DNA of 64,000 nucleotides from Anaeramoeba flamelloides. Taxonomy: Eukaryota > Metamonada > Anaeramoebidae. The translations under genes and the position numbers were made by a program. Every line of letters begins with the position of its first letter. Position 1 is the stretch's first letter. Location of the stretch: positions 2,356,001 to 2,420,000 of the forward strand of contig JANTQA010000047.1 in NCBI GenBank assembly GCA_027625915.1, given 5' to 3'. Below are positions 22,801 through 33,500 of the stretch, one piece after another. Below the pieces are notes generated by a model that saw only the letters and a program-made list of their open reading frames with translations, did no database searches and was not told the DNA's origin.

Positions 22801-25800
22801 GATTCAACACAATAAGGGTTTTTAAAATAATTATCTTTTCGAAAGGGTTTTTCTTTAAGTCACCAATTAGAAAAAATTTGTTGAAAAAATTTTGACTTTT
22901 TTTGAGATCCACCAAAGCAACTCTGGATTTTGATAAAAAGGTGATCCTAAATTGTATTTGTTGATTTAATTGAAAATAATATAAGGAATTATTCTTTCAA
23001 GTTAATTTGTTTCTTCTTTTAATTGTTTTTGCTTTTCGTTTTCAGGTTCTATTAAGGTTTCTAATTAAAAATTATGTTTAAGGAACCAGTATTTTTTGAA
23101 AAATAAAAAGAAAATCTTGTTCATATCCTAAATTTTTTTTTGGTAATTTATGTTTTGATCCATGGAATCGATGAGTTAAGTGCCATCTAAACAATTTATT
23201 AATTTTGAGCATATTTTTTGAAATCCAAATTTCACATATTTTCAAAACTAAAAAAAGTAACCTATTATTTTTATTAAAAATTAAGCTTATTCTTGAAAAT
23301 GATGTAACATGTTTATTAGTTTTATGTCGGATAGTTTTGATTTTGAAATAAAAATTTTCATTTTGTATTGTTTCTTTATTAATATTTCAATACAAATATC
23401 ATTATATAAAACTAATTGAAAGGCCGAGATGATTAAATAAATCTAAATTTGAATGAAAATTTACAAAAATTTATCAATGTAATTTAGATCTATTTATAAT
23501 TTTTTTTTATCTTTAAAGTTTTGAAAAAAGTAATTTTCTCATTTTCAAAATATGAAAAAAATTACAAAAAAATTTTCATCATTTTTTTATCAAATTGCCT
23601 GATCTTATTCACTAGAATCATTATAACAATTTATATTATTTTTGTAAGAAAAAAAATTATTTTGATTTTTGAGTATAAAATTACTTGTTCCCCAAATATC
23701 TTCAAGAAAATTTAGTTTTGAAAAAATCAAATTTCATATTCAAATAAAAACACATTTTCTGAGTAAAAATTTGTAAATTACTTTAAAAAGTATTTGTTGT
23801 AATAAATATTAATGTAAAGATTTTTATTTTCTTTTTTGAGATAATTCTTTTGGTTAACCAAAAAAAAAAATGATTCATTCAACCAATTAAGAAATATTCG
23901 TATTGTTTTAACAAGGATAGTTACAACAATTAAAATTTTATAGTATAACAGTGATGAAAATTATAATAAATAGGGTAAAAACTTTTTATATTGTGGGAAA
24001 TAAAATGAATTTAATGGTTTTCTATTTTTTTATAAAAAATGAAAAAAAAAAATTGATCTCACTGAAAAAATTTCTTTTCTGGGTTTCTGATTCGATCACA
24101 ATTTTTTGAGCACTTTGAAGATACAAAATTTGTAATTCGAGAATATCATAAAATAACACATTTTAATATTTTGTACTGTTGCCCTGAAAGACTGATCCCT
24201 TAATTTATTTTTATTGAAAACTTGGTACTGTTATTTTCTAATTAATAAATAAAAACTTTTTATTTCTTTTTTTTTTTTTTTTATTTATTTTAGAAGGGAG
24301 GAAATTAATTTCCTCTTATAGCCGTTAGGTTTTTTTTAATTTTTGAAATAAACCGAAAATTTATTTAATTTTCTGTTTATTTCAAAAATTAAAAAACCGC
24401 CGTTAGCTTTTTTCAGAATTTAAAAGAATGGAGAAAAAATCTTTGATTGTACTCAATTCTTTTGAATTCTGGAAAAGCTAGGCACTTGACGGCACTTTTC
24501 CTAATTTCTAAATTTTTGTTTAGAAATTTTAATAAAGAATCATAATTTTCTTTATCATTAACCAAAAACTTTTTATTTCAAGCTCCCAAAGTTTTTTACT
24601 TATTGTAAGTGGAAAAAATCCAAAGATCTTCCATAAATCAATTAGAAATGATATTTTTAGAAATTGAATTAAGCGTTCTTATTGAAATTTGAGAATAAAT
24701 GTTAGTTATTATAATGTGATTTTAACAGTAGCAATAAACAGGGTAAAAAGTTTTTATCATAAAAGAAATAAAATCAATTTAATAATTTTCTTTTTTATAA
24801 AAAAATAGAAAAAGAAATTTTGATCTCACTGAAAAAAATTTCTTTTCTGGGTTTCTGATTCTATCAGAATTTTTTGAACACTTTGAAGATACAAAATTCG
24901 TAAGGTAACAGGTATCACCAATAACGTCTTTTAATATTTTGTACTTTTGCCCTGAATGACTGATTCCTGAACTTTTTTTTCCTGTTTCACTTTCTTTCGC
25001 CAATTGCAAAAATTTCACCTTCGTTAATCAGAAAATTAGAGTAAAACTGAATAATAAAAAAAAAAAAACGACCTTTTCTGTTTTAATCTTAAAATATTAG
25101 GACTTTAATGTTTTTAATTCCAAGGATATTAATTCACAAACAATAAAAAAGTAAATTCAAAAACTAATTCTGCTAGTTTTCATCTCAAAAGTTGATAAAA
25201 GTTCAAATAAATGGTGTTTCTTCACAAAGTTCAAAGACACAAAAGACAAAACCAAGAGTGGTTGTTAGTTGTATAGTGTTTTTAAATGTAGTGATCGGGC
25301 TTTTGGGCAGTGTTCAGGGTTGATATTTGGATAAAAGCAAAAAAAGATCAAATGGAACAAAATATGTGTGTCAGAGGGATAATGTAAAAGGTAAATTTCC
25401 AATAAAAAACAAAAGAAAAAGGAAAAAGAAATTATCAAAACAACTAAAAAGAAGAATTACCGTAGTACGATATTATCAAAGACAAGTTCTTCGAGTACAA
25501 TAAATTTTGTTGGTAAATAGCAGTGAATAATTTCTTTCGTGTTTGGAAGAAATTCGGGTTGTTTTATTTTGCTTATTTGATCCAAAAAACTAATTTATTA
25601 AAAGAGAAAAAACAAAGAGAAATTATTAGTCTTTTACTCGAAACACAAGAAGAAATTATAAATGTTTTACATTTCAATTGAGTCTGTTATTTGGTATTCA
25701 GACTTTGAAAACTCTTCTCTCTTTTGGTAAACCTGCTTAATGAGATCTGTTTCCCAAATCTTTTGTATTAAGTTCCAATGGCTGTTCCGCAGCTTTTCCT

Positions 25801-26383
25801 TTGGTGGTATTTTGTTGAATTCTAAAAATAATGCCTCCAAAGAGGAACTAAACTCTAATTGTAATTGATACTTTGATCCCAATAAAAGATTCTTGATGTT
25901 ATTAAAAATCAAATCCCTAATTGCGTCACGGAATTCAATTTTTTCTTCGTTTGAAAACTTTGTCATGCTAAGGTTTTTCAAATTTTTGATTATCGTGGAC
26001 TTTCCGGCTTCTGCACACCCCAAAAATAAGATCCTGAATTCTATCCTTTTTTTGGAGTCTTGTGGCTGCTCATGAGAGAGAATTCTTTGCAAAAATTGAT
26101 CACTCCCTAATGCTAAATTATTCGTGCCGTAGTCAAATAACTGTTTGTCATTTCCAAAGCCTTGTGCCATGTTTGTAAGAGACCTAAATTTCTTTTTGTT
26201 CTTGTTTTTTTTTTTGTTTTTTGACTTCACATCATTTAAACTTTTCCTCTTCATCAAGGACAATTTCCTTGTATATTTTTTTTCTTTTTCTTTTATTTTA
26301 TTTTTGTTTTTCTTCTTGTTCTTTTTTTTGTTCCTGTTTTTTATTCCAAATTTGTTTTTATTTTTGAGGTTTGAGTTTCCCAT
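19897..26383 (-). CDS. Heterotrimeric G protein alpha subunit, catalytically substituted
   Basis: Exons complement(join(19897..20335, 22110..22151, 25461..25589, 25671..26383)); 440 aa, all phases closing. N-terminus MGN followed by a lysine-rich stretch to about residue 66. P-loop GCAEAGKST (122-130), helical domain, switch I around 249-268, switch II DLPGYR (284-289) on its own 42-nt exon, NKTD at 353-356, and a divergent TCAT-like segment (SNST) near the end. From switch I to switch II it aligns without gaps to Galpha-i over 40 residues. However, the P-loop Gly equivalent to Galpha-i G42 is Ala124, R178 is Tyr262, G202 is Pro286 and catalytic Q204 is Tyr288; T181 (T265) and the DxxG Asp and Gly remain. 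Predicted to bind nucleotide and Mg but hydrolyse GTP poorly (inference). Position 6 is Leu and position 3 lacks Cys, so lipid anchoring is uncertain; the basic N-terminus could bind membrane. Confidence 0.9.
21020..21230. mobile_element. Family C element fragment
   Basis: Contains 'aacctagaacacttct', 'ccccgcggttaattttttc', 'agaatttagtagaatt' and the terminal 'ctaggcacttgacggcact', as in the other family C copies. Partial and decayed. In Galpha intron 3. Confidence 0.6.
21405..21510. mobile_element. Family C element fragment
   Basis: Short piece with 'atcgttaggttttccaag' and 'gctgttagcttttctt', together with the inverted 'aaaagagttgagtaaaaa' block. Probably part of a decayed copy, in Galpha intron 3. 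Confidence 0.45.
22705..23075. mobile_element. Family E element, uninterrupted copy
   Basis: About 370 bp with inverted ends: 'tttttaattagaaacctt', 'aatagaacctgaaaa' and 'aaaagtaagatcaatta' on the left, mirrored by 'taattg', 'cttttcgttttcaggttct' and 'aaggtttctaattaaaaa' on the right. A second copy, interrupted by a family D element, is at 34.41-35.33 kb. Confidence 0.7.
23941..24215. repeat. Direct duplication, unit 1
   Basis: Matches 24721-24965 in the same orientation. The most conserved block includes 'cttttctgggtttctgatt' and 'cactttgaagatacaaaat', then 'ttaatattttgtact'. Spaced about 780 bp apart, with a family C element between them. Nature unknown. Confidence 0.6.
24315..24500. mobile_element. 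Family C element, copy in Galpha intron 2
   Basis: Short inverted arms ('aaataaaccgaaaatttatt' against 'aaattttctgtttattt') followed by 'aaccgccgttagctttttt' and the family end 'ctaggcacttgacggcact'. Confidence 0.65.
24721..24965. repeat. Direct duplication, unit 2
   Basis: Partner of 23941-24215. The shared block is well kept, but the minus-strand frame that is open here is interrupted in the other unit, which argues against a duplicated coding exon. Confidence 0.6.
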
Positions 26384-27869
26384 TCACAATAAACAAGTTG
26401 TTTTTAATCAAAAAATTTCAAAAAATAAATTTTTAATTCCAGTTCTGACGATTGTAAAAAAGTAGAGGAGAAAAGTTTTGAAAGTATAAATCAAAATGAT
26501 TAAAATCAACAAACAGATTGTTTATTATAACACTAATAAATATTTAAAGTCTCGACTTTTTTACTTGAATCCAAATAGAAAAAAGTTGTTTTTCGAGTTT
26601 GAAATTGAATACGATTAAATAAAAATGTACTCTTACTAAAATATGTTCTGCTTTGTGTTTATCAAATTCTTTTAAATTTCAAATTTTAATTTACGTAATT
26701 TTTTCGGAATAGTTCAAAAAAGAATTATTCCAAACCTGATTCCAAATTATAGACTGTAAATCTTTTTTTGATTGTACCAAAATTATTGTTTGTTCAAGAA
26801 ACGAAAGATATTTCTTTTTCAAAGTGGGAAATGTGATAAATATAATTTGCGAAAAATCAAAAATAAAGATAAGGTTTCAATAATTGATCGGATAATACAA
26901 AACTCAAATAATAGAGAAAAATTCAATTGATAAATTCGAAATGTCAAAGATCATTAAAAATAAATTTTTTTTTTTTTTCCTTTTTTGAAAAGTTCTGAAG
27001 GCATATTTTGATTCAAATTATTGAAAAGAGAGGACTTTACAAAATTATAACCTGTCTGACTCAAACTCTAAATTTCTTTTTAGAGTTTTAAATTGGGTTG
27101 TGGGTGTTGTCTATCAAAAAACACATCTGTAAAAAATGAAAAGAAAAATTTTATTTTTTAAAGAAAGGAAAAAGAAATCGAAAAGAAAAAAATAAAAGAG
27201 TGAAAAAAATTCAAAAAAAATGCAAAAACATAGTTTACAAGTTTGTTTTGCAGACTTTTTTTGTTGAATGCACGATTGATGTTTTTTACTTATATATTGA
27301 TAAATTCGAAAATTTTTACGATTGACACAATATTATCACTAGTTTCCACAATTCGATAATTGTAAGAACTTGATCCTTTACGTGTTACTGTTACTTTATT
27401 CTCAATTAGTTAATAACAGTACAATGTAATGGCAAAACAAGAATTATAATTGTGCCCACTTTTTCTCTTCTTAATAACTTGAAACCTTAAATTAGAACGA
27501 AACTCTTGACTCCTTTTGTTCAAACTTCATTTTAAGGAAATTAAAAAAAAACAAATTCTTTTACTGAGAAAAAAAACAAACTTTTCAAAAGTCACAAGTA
27601 AAAAAAAGTAATAGTAACTTATTTGTTGTTTTTTGAAATTATTATTTTTTTTTTTTCAAAATCCCGTTATTTGAGAAAACAAATATTTATCTATTTAAAA
27701 ATATCATATGAAATACCTTGAAAAACCATCAACTAATATATCACGAATTAATTTTTTATCCTTATATTTTGATATTTATTACAACTTTTTTGAAATTATC
27801 GTGATTTTTTCGAATATTCTGAATTGTTTCTAAAACTGTTATATAATCAATTAGTGTGGTTTAGTCATC

Positions 27870-28765
27870 CATAACGCTTTGAAATGAACAAACTTTGAAC
27901 AAAATTTAAGAAACAAAAAAAAAACCGAATTGAAACATAAAATTGTTGGTTCTCGTGAAATAATTTGTTTAAAATAAATATTTCCAGAATTGAATCTTAA
28001 GGGTCTAATCACTAAGGTCAAAAATACCATTCTGAAAAGGGAAAAAAAAAATTTAGAAATTTTTAAGGTCTAATAACAATCAACAATTAATTAACCTGTG
28101 ATGCACGTCTGGTATCCAAAAATCAATAATCAAAAACTAGTACATTTTTAGAAAAAAGTTCCAAAGAGAACAACACACTCAATTTCCAATTAGAATGGTT
28201 AGAATATATAATTTTGAAAACAACTATGTTGATTTTGTAGTTTCTCTCTTTGGTGCTTTTTGAGATCTCGTTGATTTTTTTTTTCATTTTTTTCTACACA
28301 AATGAGTTATTTTTTTCTCAAAAAGATTATACATAATCCCTACTTTGTCTAATGTGAGCGGTTACAAAATAACCACAAATTAAATTAAATAGAATTAGAT
28401 TGATTTTGTCCTAAAGAATAAAATTGGTTTTAAATTGAAGAAATTTGATCCTTTGGAAATTTAAAAAAAAAAAGTAATTTTTTTTTAGAATTGGACTTTT
28501 TTGAACATGTGAAAATTCTTGGTAACTTTTTGAGTTCTCTGTATTTATTCCATTTTTTGATTAAGATTCTAGGAAATTTTTTTTTTGTTATTTGAATTTT
28601 GACAATCAATATAAGGACAATTTCACAATCCCCTTTTGGTTTCAATTTACCTCTTGGATGTGGATAAATTCATGACAAATGACTAGACCCTTAAATTCTG
28701 ACTTTTTTTGTACCTTAAATTTTGCTCCAAGTACGTGTTTTAAAGCATTTTATTTATTTTATATT
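27870..28765. mobile_element. Family B palindromic MITE split by an insertion
   Basis: The left half is recognisable at about 27870-28003 ('acaaactttgaacaaaattt') and the right half resumes at about 28700 ('taccttaaattttgctcca'). The pieces together resemble the normal 200-bp palindrome. The interruption is the element at 28004-28700. The halves are decayed, so the host copy is old. Confidence 0.55.
28004..28700. mobile_element. Element inserted in a family B MITE
   Basis: About 700 bp with short inverted ends: 'cttaagggtctaatcac' on the left, and the complement of 'tttaagggtctagtcattt' on the right. The interior is AT-rich with a 71-codon minus-strand open frame of no clear identity. Probably a non-autonomous DNA transposon. 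Confidence 0.5.
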
Positions 28766-29578
28766 GTCCAAAATGTTATAATTTTAATTACAATAGTTTA
28801 AACTTTATTGTATTTTGAAATTTGTTTTTTTATTCGCTAATATCATAAAATAGAATGTGTTTTTTAAGCAATAAAGTCAGAATTTAACAATAAATTTGAA
28901 AATAAAATTGGATCGGTACAAAACATTTCACAGTAAAAAAGGACATATGTTTTGATTACTTTTTTTTTTTTTTTTTTTTGTTTTTTTGTAATTCAGAGAA
29001 CATGATTAAAAATAATACTGGTCATTTTGTAGTTATTTTTTTTTTTTTTTTTTTTTTGGGAAAAGTATTTTTTGTTTTTAACCTAAAGAAGATATTTTTC
29101 CAACATGACCTAGCCTATCTAAAACTTTGCCAAAATCTTTGATCTTTTGGGTAATAAAGAATTTAATAGAACAGAGGATTTGATATTTTTTTATTATTTT
29201 ATTTTACAATAAAGTTTCAAAAATAGCAATTTATTCTACAAATCCTGATATCCTATTCGATGCCATTTCAAGGGGAAGTCAATTTTAATGAAATTTAATA
29301 TACAACGAAAATTCTAAATTTAAACATAAAAAATCAGGTTATCTGAAAATAATCTCGGAAAAATAAAAATTCTCTAAAAATCTACTGTAATTTGAACTTT
29401 TTTTACCCCCAAATTTCTTTTAAATACTATGTTCCAATTACGATTTAGACCATATAACTTCTTGAAATTCAAAAAAAAAAAAATCAATTAAAAATACAAT
29501 GAATCAAATAGTATCTTTATCCGAAAATAATTTCAAAATAAAATTATTATTTTAGGATATTTCATTCATTTTTAAGAT

Positions 29579-29779
29579 TACAGCCAGTTTCACTTTTAAG
29601 GCACAAACTTTCAACGAAATTTAAGGCACAAAAAAATCTCAAATTAAGGCACAAAATTTACAATTTTTTTTTTTACAATTTATTTTTACTAGAATTTGAA
29701 TTTTGTGCTTTAATTTGAGATTTTTTTTGTGCCTTAAATTTCGTTGAAAGTTTGTGCCTTAAAAGTGAAACTGACTGTA
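29579..29779. mobile_element. Family B palindromic MITE, intact copy
   Basis: TA-flanked. Left arm begins CAGCCAGTTTCACTTTTAAG and the right arm ends AAGTGAAACTGACTG-TA. The arms are almost perfect complements around an AT-rich centre, so the transcript or single strand would fold into one long hairpin. Confidence 0.85.
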
Positions 29780-29884
29780 ATGAAAAGTTCAAAATTCAAT
29801 TTTTTTTTATGAAGAAGTGGGAAATAGTATAATTTGTGTGAAAAGTGAACAAAAAGATCTCTTAAAAACTAACAAGGTATGTTT

Positions 29885-30081
29885 TAAAATAAAACCTGGG
29901 CAAAAATCTACTTAATTCAAAAAAAAAAAATACAATAATTATTTTAAACTTGAGAAAAATATAATTTCTTTATTCTAAAAACTATTGAAATCATTTTTTT
30001 TTCAATTTTTTGAATAAAAAAATATTAGAAAAATAATCAAATAATTAAATTAAAAATTTTCAAAAGTACATTTTTTAAAAC
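29885..30081. repeat. Family P repeat, piece beside a MITE
   Basis: Matches about 2445-2640: 'aaatctacttaatt', 'caataattattttaaact' and 'aattaaaaattt' in the same order. A family B MITE is inserted at its right edge (30082). Confidence 0.5.
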
Positions 30082-30282
30082 TACAGTCAGTTTCACTTTT
30101 AAGGCACAAACTTTCAACGAAATTTAAGGCACAATAAAAATCTCAAATTAAAGCACAAAATTCAAATTCTAGTAAAAATAAATTGTAAAAAAAAAAATTG
30201 TAAATTTTGTGCCTTAATTTGAGATTTTTTTGTGCCTTAAATTTCGTAGAAAGTTTGTGCCTTAAAAGTGAAACTGACTGTA
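30082..30282. mobile_element. Family B palindromic MITE, intact copy
   Basis: TA-flanked, ends CAGTCAGTTTCACTTTTAAG and its complement. About 300 bp from the copy at 29579 and very similar to it, so the two are probably recent relatives. Confidence 0.85.
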
Positions 30283-30410
30283 AAAAAAATAAACTTATCA
30301 CCAAAAGAAATACTTTCAAAAATTTATTATTCTGAGAAAAACAATATAATTTTGTTGTTTAATTTTTTTTAATTTCAAACCAGTGAAAAAATATTATGAA
30401 AAACTTTATT

Positions 30411-30412
<2 letters not shown>

Positions 30413-30463
<51 letters not shown>
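30413..30463. repeat. (AT)n microsatellite
   Basis: Uninterrupted TA/AT dinucleotide run of about 50 bp. Confidence 0.95.
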
Positions 30464-30467
<4 letters not shown>

Positions 30468-30989
30468 AATAATGTTAAATTATACTATAGTTGCTATTAA
30501 ACTTATTTTTCTGAAAGGAAATTTAAGCACAAAATTACAGATACCACGATTATTAAACAATGAAAAAATTCCATACTATACCAGTGTATAATTATTTCAT
30601 TAAGATTTATTTGTTTCAATTTATTGTGAAAAATTAATTTATCGTTTTCATAGAAATAAAAAATTATATATTTATAAATTTTATACTTTTTAATAACTTG
30701 ACTTCAAATTAACAATATTGGTTAATAAAAGGAATTTGATTAAAAAAAATATTTTTAAAGATATTTTCTAATTTACTTAGTTAAATCCAATTTTACATTT
30801 TCTATTAAGATTTTTTTTTCAAATTTAATAGTTAAAAATTTGAAGATTTTAATCTTAGAAGCAAAGATTTTATAATATTATATTTTAAAAGCAATTTAAA
30901 TTTAATAAATATATTTCAAATCGATAATCAATTATTTTGATTATGAATTAATTATTTCTGATTTAAATCGAAAAAACTTTTTTTTTGAT

Positions 30990-31260
30990 TTTTCTTTAGG
31001 TTTTCCAGACTTCAACCCAACTGGGTAAAATTATAACGTTTGTACTATATTCTTTTAAATTCTGAAAACCTAACCACCCCCATTAGGTATTTTTTTTTAT
31101 TTTTATAAATAAACTGAAAACTAAATAAATCTTCTGTTTATTACAAAAATTAAAAAAAAAAAAAAACTCAGATACTTTCCTTTAGGTTTACCATTATTCA
31201 AAAATTGGGTATATTTTCATTTTTTACTCATGTATTTTCGTAAACAGGAAAACCTAGGAC
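30990..31260. mobile_element. Family C element, decayed copy
   Basis: Has 'ctttaggttttccagactt', the inner inverted pair ('aataaactgaaaactaaat' against 'cttctgtttattac') and an outer 'aggaaaacctaggac'. More diverged than the copies at 14.5 and 62.6 kb. Confidence 0.5.
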
Positions 31261-31599
31261 AAAGTGTAATTATCAAAGGGATTTTTTTTATTTATTTCAT
31301 TTTTATATTATTAATGCAACATTTTCTAAACGATTGGTTATTAAATCTAAAATAGATATCTTCAAGTTAGATTTAATGAAAATATATCTTCCATCTTATT
31401 TGTAATATTTTACCCCAAAAAACCCTTTTTTTCTTGGCTTTGGACTGTTAAAAAAAGTTGTAATACTAACAAAAATAAATTTAATAGTCTAATGAATTTT
31501 TAGTTCTTTAATTTTGGTTATATTATGAATAAACTTTGTTATTAATTATGAAAGATTAATTAAAACAGTTTTTTTGCCTAACCTTTATTTTTTCATTTT

Positions 31600-32200
31600 T
31601 TTTTATTCATACTAATGAGATTCCAAATCATCTCTTATAAATTTTTTGAACAAAAAAAATAATTAAACTATTAAACTAAAAATTTTCCAAAACACCTTTT
31701 TAAAACCTTGTAAAATTCAACTTTAAACCTAAATTATTTTTTTTTTAATTAGATTATTTTAAAATATTTAGTAATAATATAATCTTAAACTTTTCAGTAG
31801 GATTATTAACAATATACAGATTAAAAGTATCAATAAAATTTACTTTTATTGGTCATCTTTTTAAAGATTTTCAAACTAATAAAATAAATCAAATAAATAA
31901 TTCTAATAAAATAATAATAAAAGATTTTATCAAATAATTGATTTTAATATTAATAGTTCCTATATTATACGATGAATATTTGAAAAGAAATAGTACCTAA
32001 TCTTTTAAATGTCTTTTAAATTCCATAATTATTTAATAATACAATAAATGATCATTTATTTTTAATCTTGAAATATTCGATATTTTTGATTTATCATTTA
32101 TCTGATTTTCAAAAAAAGATGAAATTTGAAATAGTTATTTGTTCGTACAAACTCTCAAAAAATACAAAAAGTGGTATTTCAGAACAATAACGTTAGTTTT
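31600..32200. repeat. Family P repeat, copy 3
   Basis: Aligns by eye with 2560-3120 in the same orientation ('gattttatcaaataattgat', 'aatcttttaaat', 'acaaactctcaaaaaat'). Diverged, and no open frame. Confidence 0.4.
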
Positions 32201-33500
32201 GTAAATATTTCTTTTTGGGTTACCGAATTAACATCTATCAAAGGGGAAATCAAAAATTCAAACATGATATCATTTCCTATCAATTTATATTAGTGCCTCA
32301 TGGATCATATACATCTAAAACCATAATTAGTGAAAAAGTACTTTTGAAGTTGATTTTATCAATTAAAACTGATTTTTATCTTAGTAAAAAAACCAAGAAT
32401 ATTTCAGAAAACAATATCTATTTTGAGAAAAATATAAAGATACGATCATCAATCTTCAGAGTTTAAAGTTGAAAAATACCTTTCTTAACATTGTTTCAAA
32501 ATGTTAATTAGTTGCTAAAACAATTAATTTTTTCAAAAAATTAAATAATTATTTCCATAGAGTCTTTATGACAAATTATTAATGTAATCATGCAAATATA
32601 TTGATACATCAATTATCGTTGTAAGAAAAGCAAAAAAAACTAATCAATATTTGGGTTTTTATATTTACTACTTATTTAGTAAATCTTTGAAATTATATTA
32701 ATCATTCTAATGTTTACTTTTGGAATTTTCTAAATAACATTTTTTCAATACTTGAATACTATTATTAGGGTTTCTATCTTTTGACTTTGAGATTGAAAAT
32801 TATGTAAAAATCATCACTTTTTTAATTGTGATCACGTAAAAAAATCTAAAAATTTATCTTTCGAAAATATTTAATAATGATTTTTTAGAGTCATTTGAAT
32901 CATTTTGAACTAATACAATATATACCCAATTACAACTTATTACCATTACAGAGATATCTTTTGACACTAATCCCATCAGAAACATTTTTTATTTGAGAAC
33001 TGGCAAATAATTAATTAATAAAAAAACAAGAATTCTTTTCAAAAACTTTATTGATTGTTCGAAAGAATTAACTTGTTTGTTTATCAATTTTAATATTCAA
33101 CTTCTGGAAAAAGAAGTCTTCTATTATCTTTAAAAAAAAAATAACAAAAAGTTTCTAAACCCATTCATTTGAAAAAAAAAACGAATATATGTTTTTGATA
33201 CTGCTTTCCTGAATATCAAAAGATTCAATAACATTCAACAAAATTGTTATTGAGAAATGTGTAACATGATTCCCGAATGTATTTCTTCACCTTAAATAAT
33301 CAATTCAAAATAATTTCATTTTTTAATCTTCTTCACAATGTAAGTATTTACTTTTTTTTTCTTTTTTAAATCTTTTTTTTTGAAAAAGTTTCTGAAATAA
33401 AATTTTTTTACTTCTTTTTATTCTTTTTTCTCCTTTTCTCAAAAACAAAATACTTTAAAAAAAAAACAATTTTCGATTGCCAAAAAGATCTAAAACACCA

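Larger units (their letters stand above)
22152..25460 (-). other. 3.3-kb intron 2 of the Galpha gene
   Basis: Donor CTACG/GTAATT, acceptor TTAATAG/AATACA, phase 2. It holds a family E element, a family C copy and a direct duplication (23941-24215 and 24721-24965). The 79-codon minus-strand open frame at 24779-25018 lies over one of the duplicated units, and the frame is not kept in the other. Confidence 0.75.
26384..33500. other. Long intergenic region with nested repeats
   Basis: No secure gene. It starts as the promoter side of the Galpha gene. Around 27.0-27.12 kb a short plus-strand open stretch (HILIQIIEKRG) reads protein-like but cannot be tied to splice sites. It contains palindromic family B MITEs, a family B copy split by another element, family P and C repeats and an AT microsatellite. 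Just before the calmodulin-like gene, a GTAAGT at 33340 and an AG at 33486-33487 could bound a 5' UTR intron. Confidence 0.5.

Noticed and set aside
24779-25018. 79-codon minus-strand frame considered as the missing Galpha switch II exon
   Set aside because: It lacks a DxxG motif in frame with exons 2 and 4 and has no splice site of the right phase. The 42-nt exon at 22110-22151 fits motif, phase and spacing.
32215-32466. 83-codon plus-strand frame
   Set aside because: TTG start, no recognisable motif, adjoining the family P repeat; no splice signals that would make it an exon.
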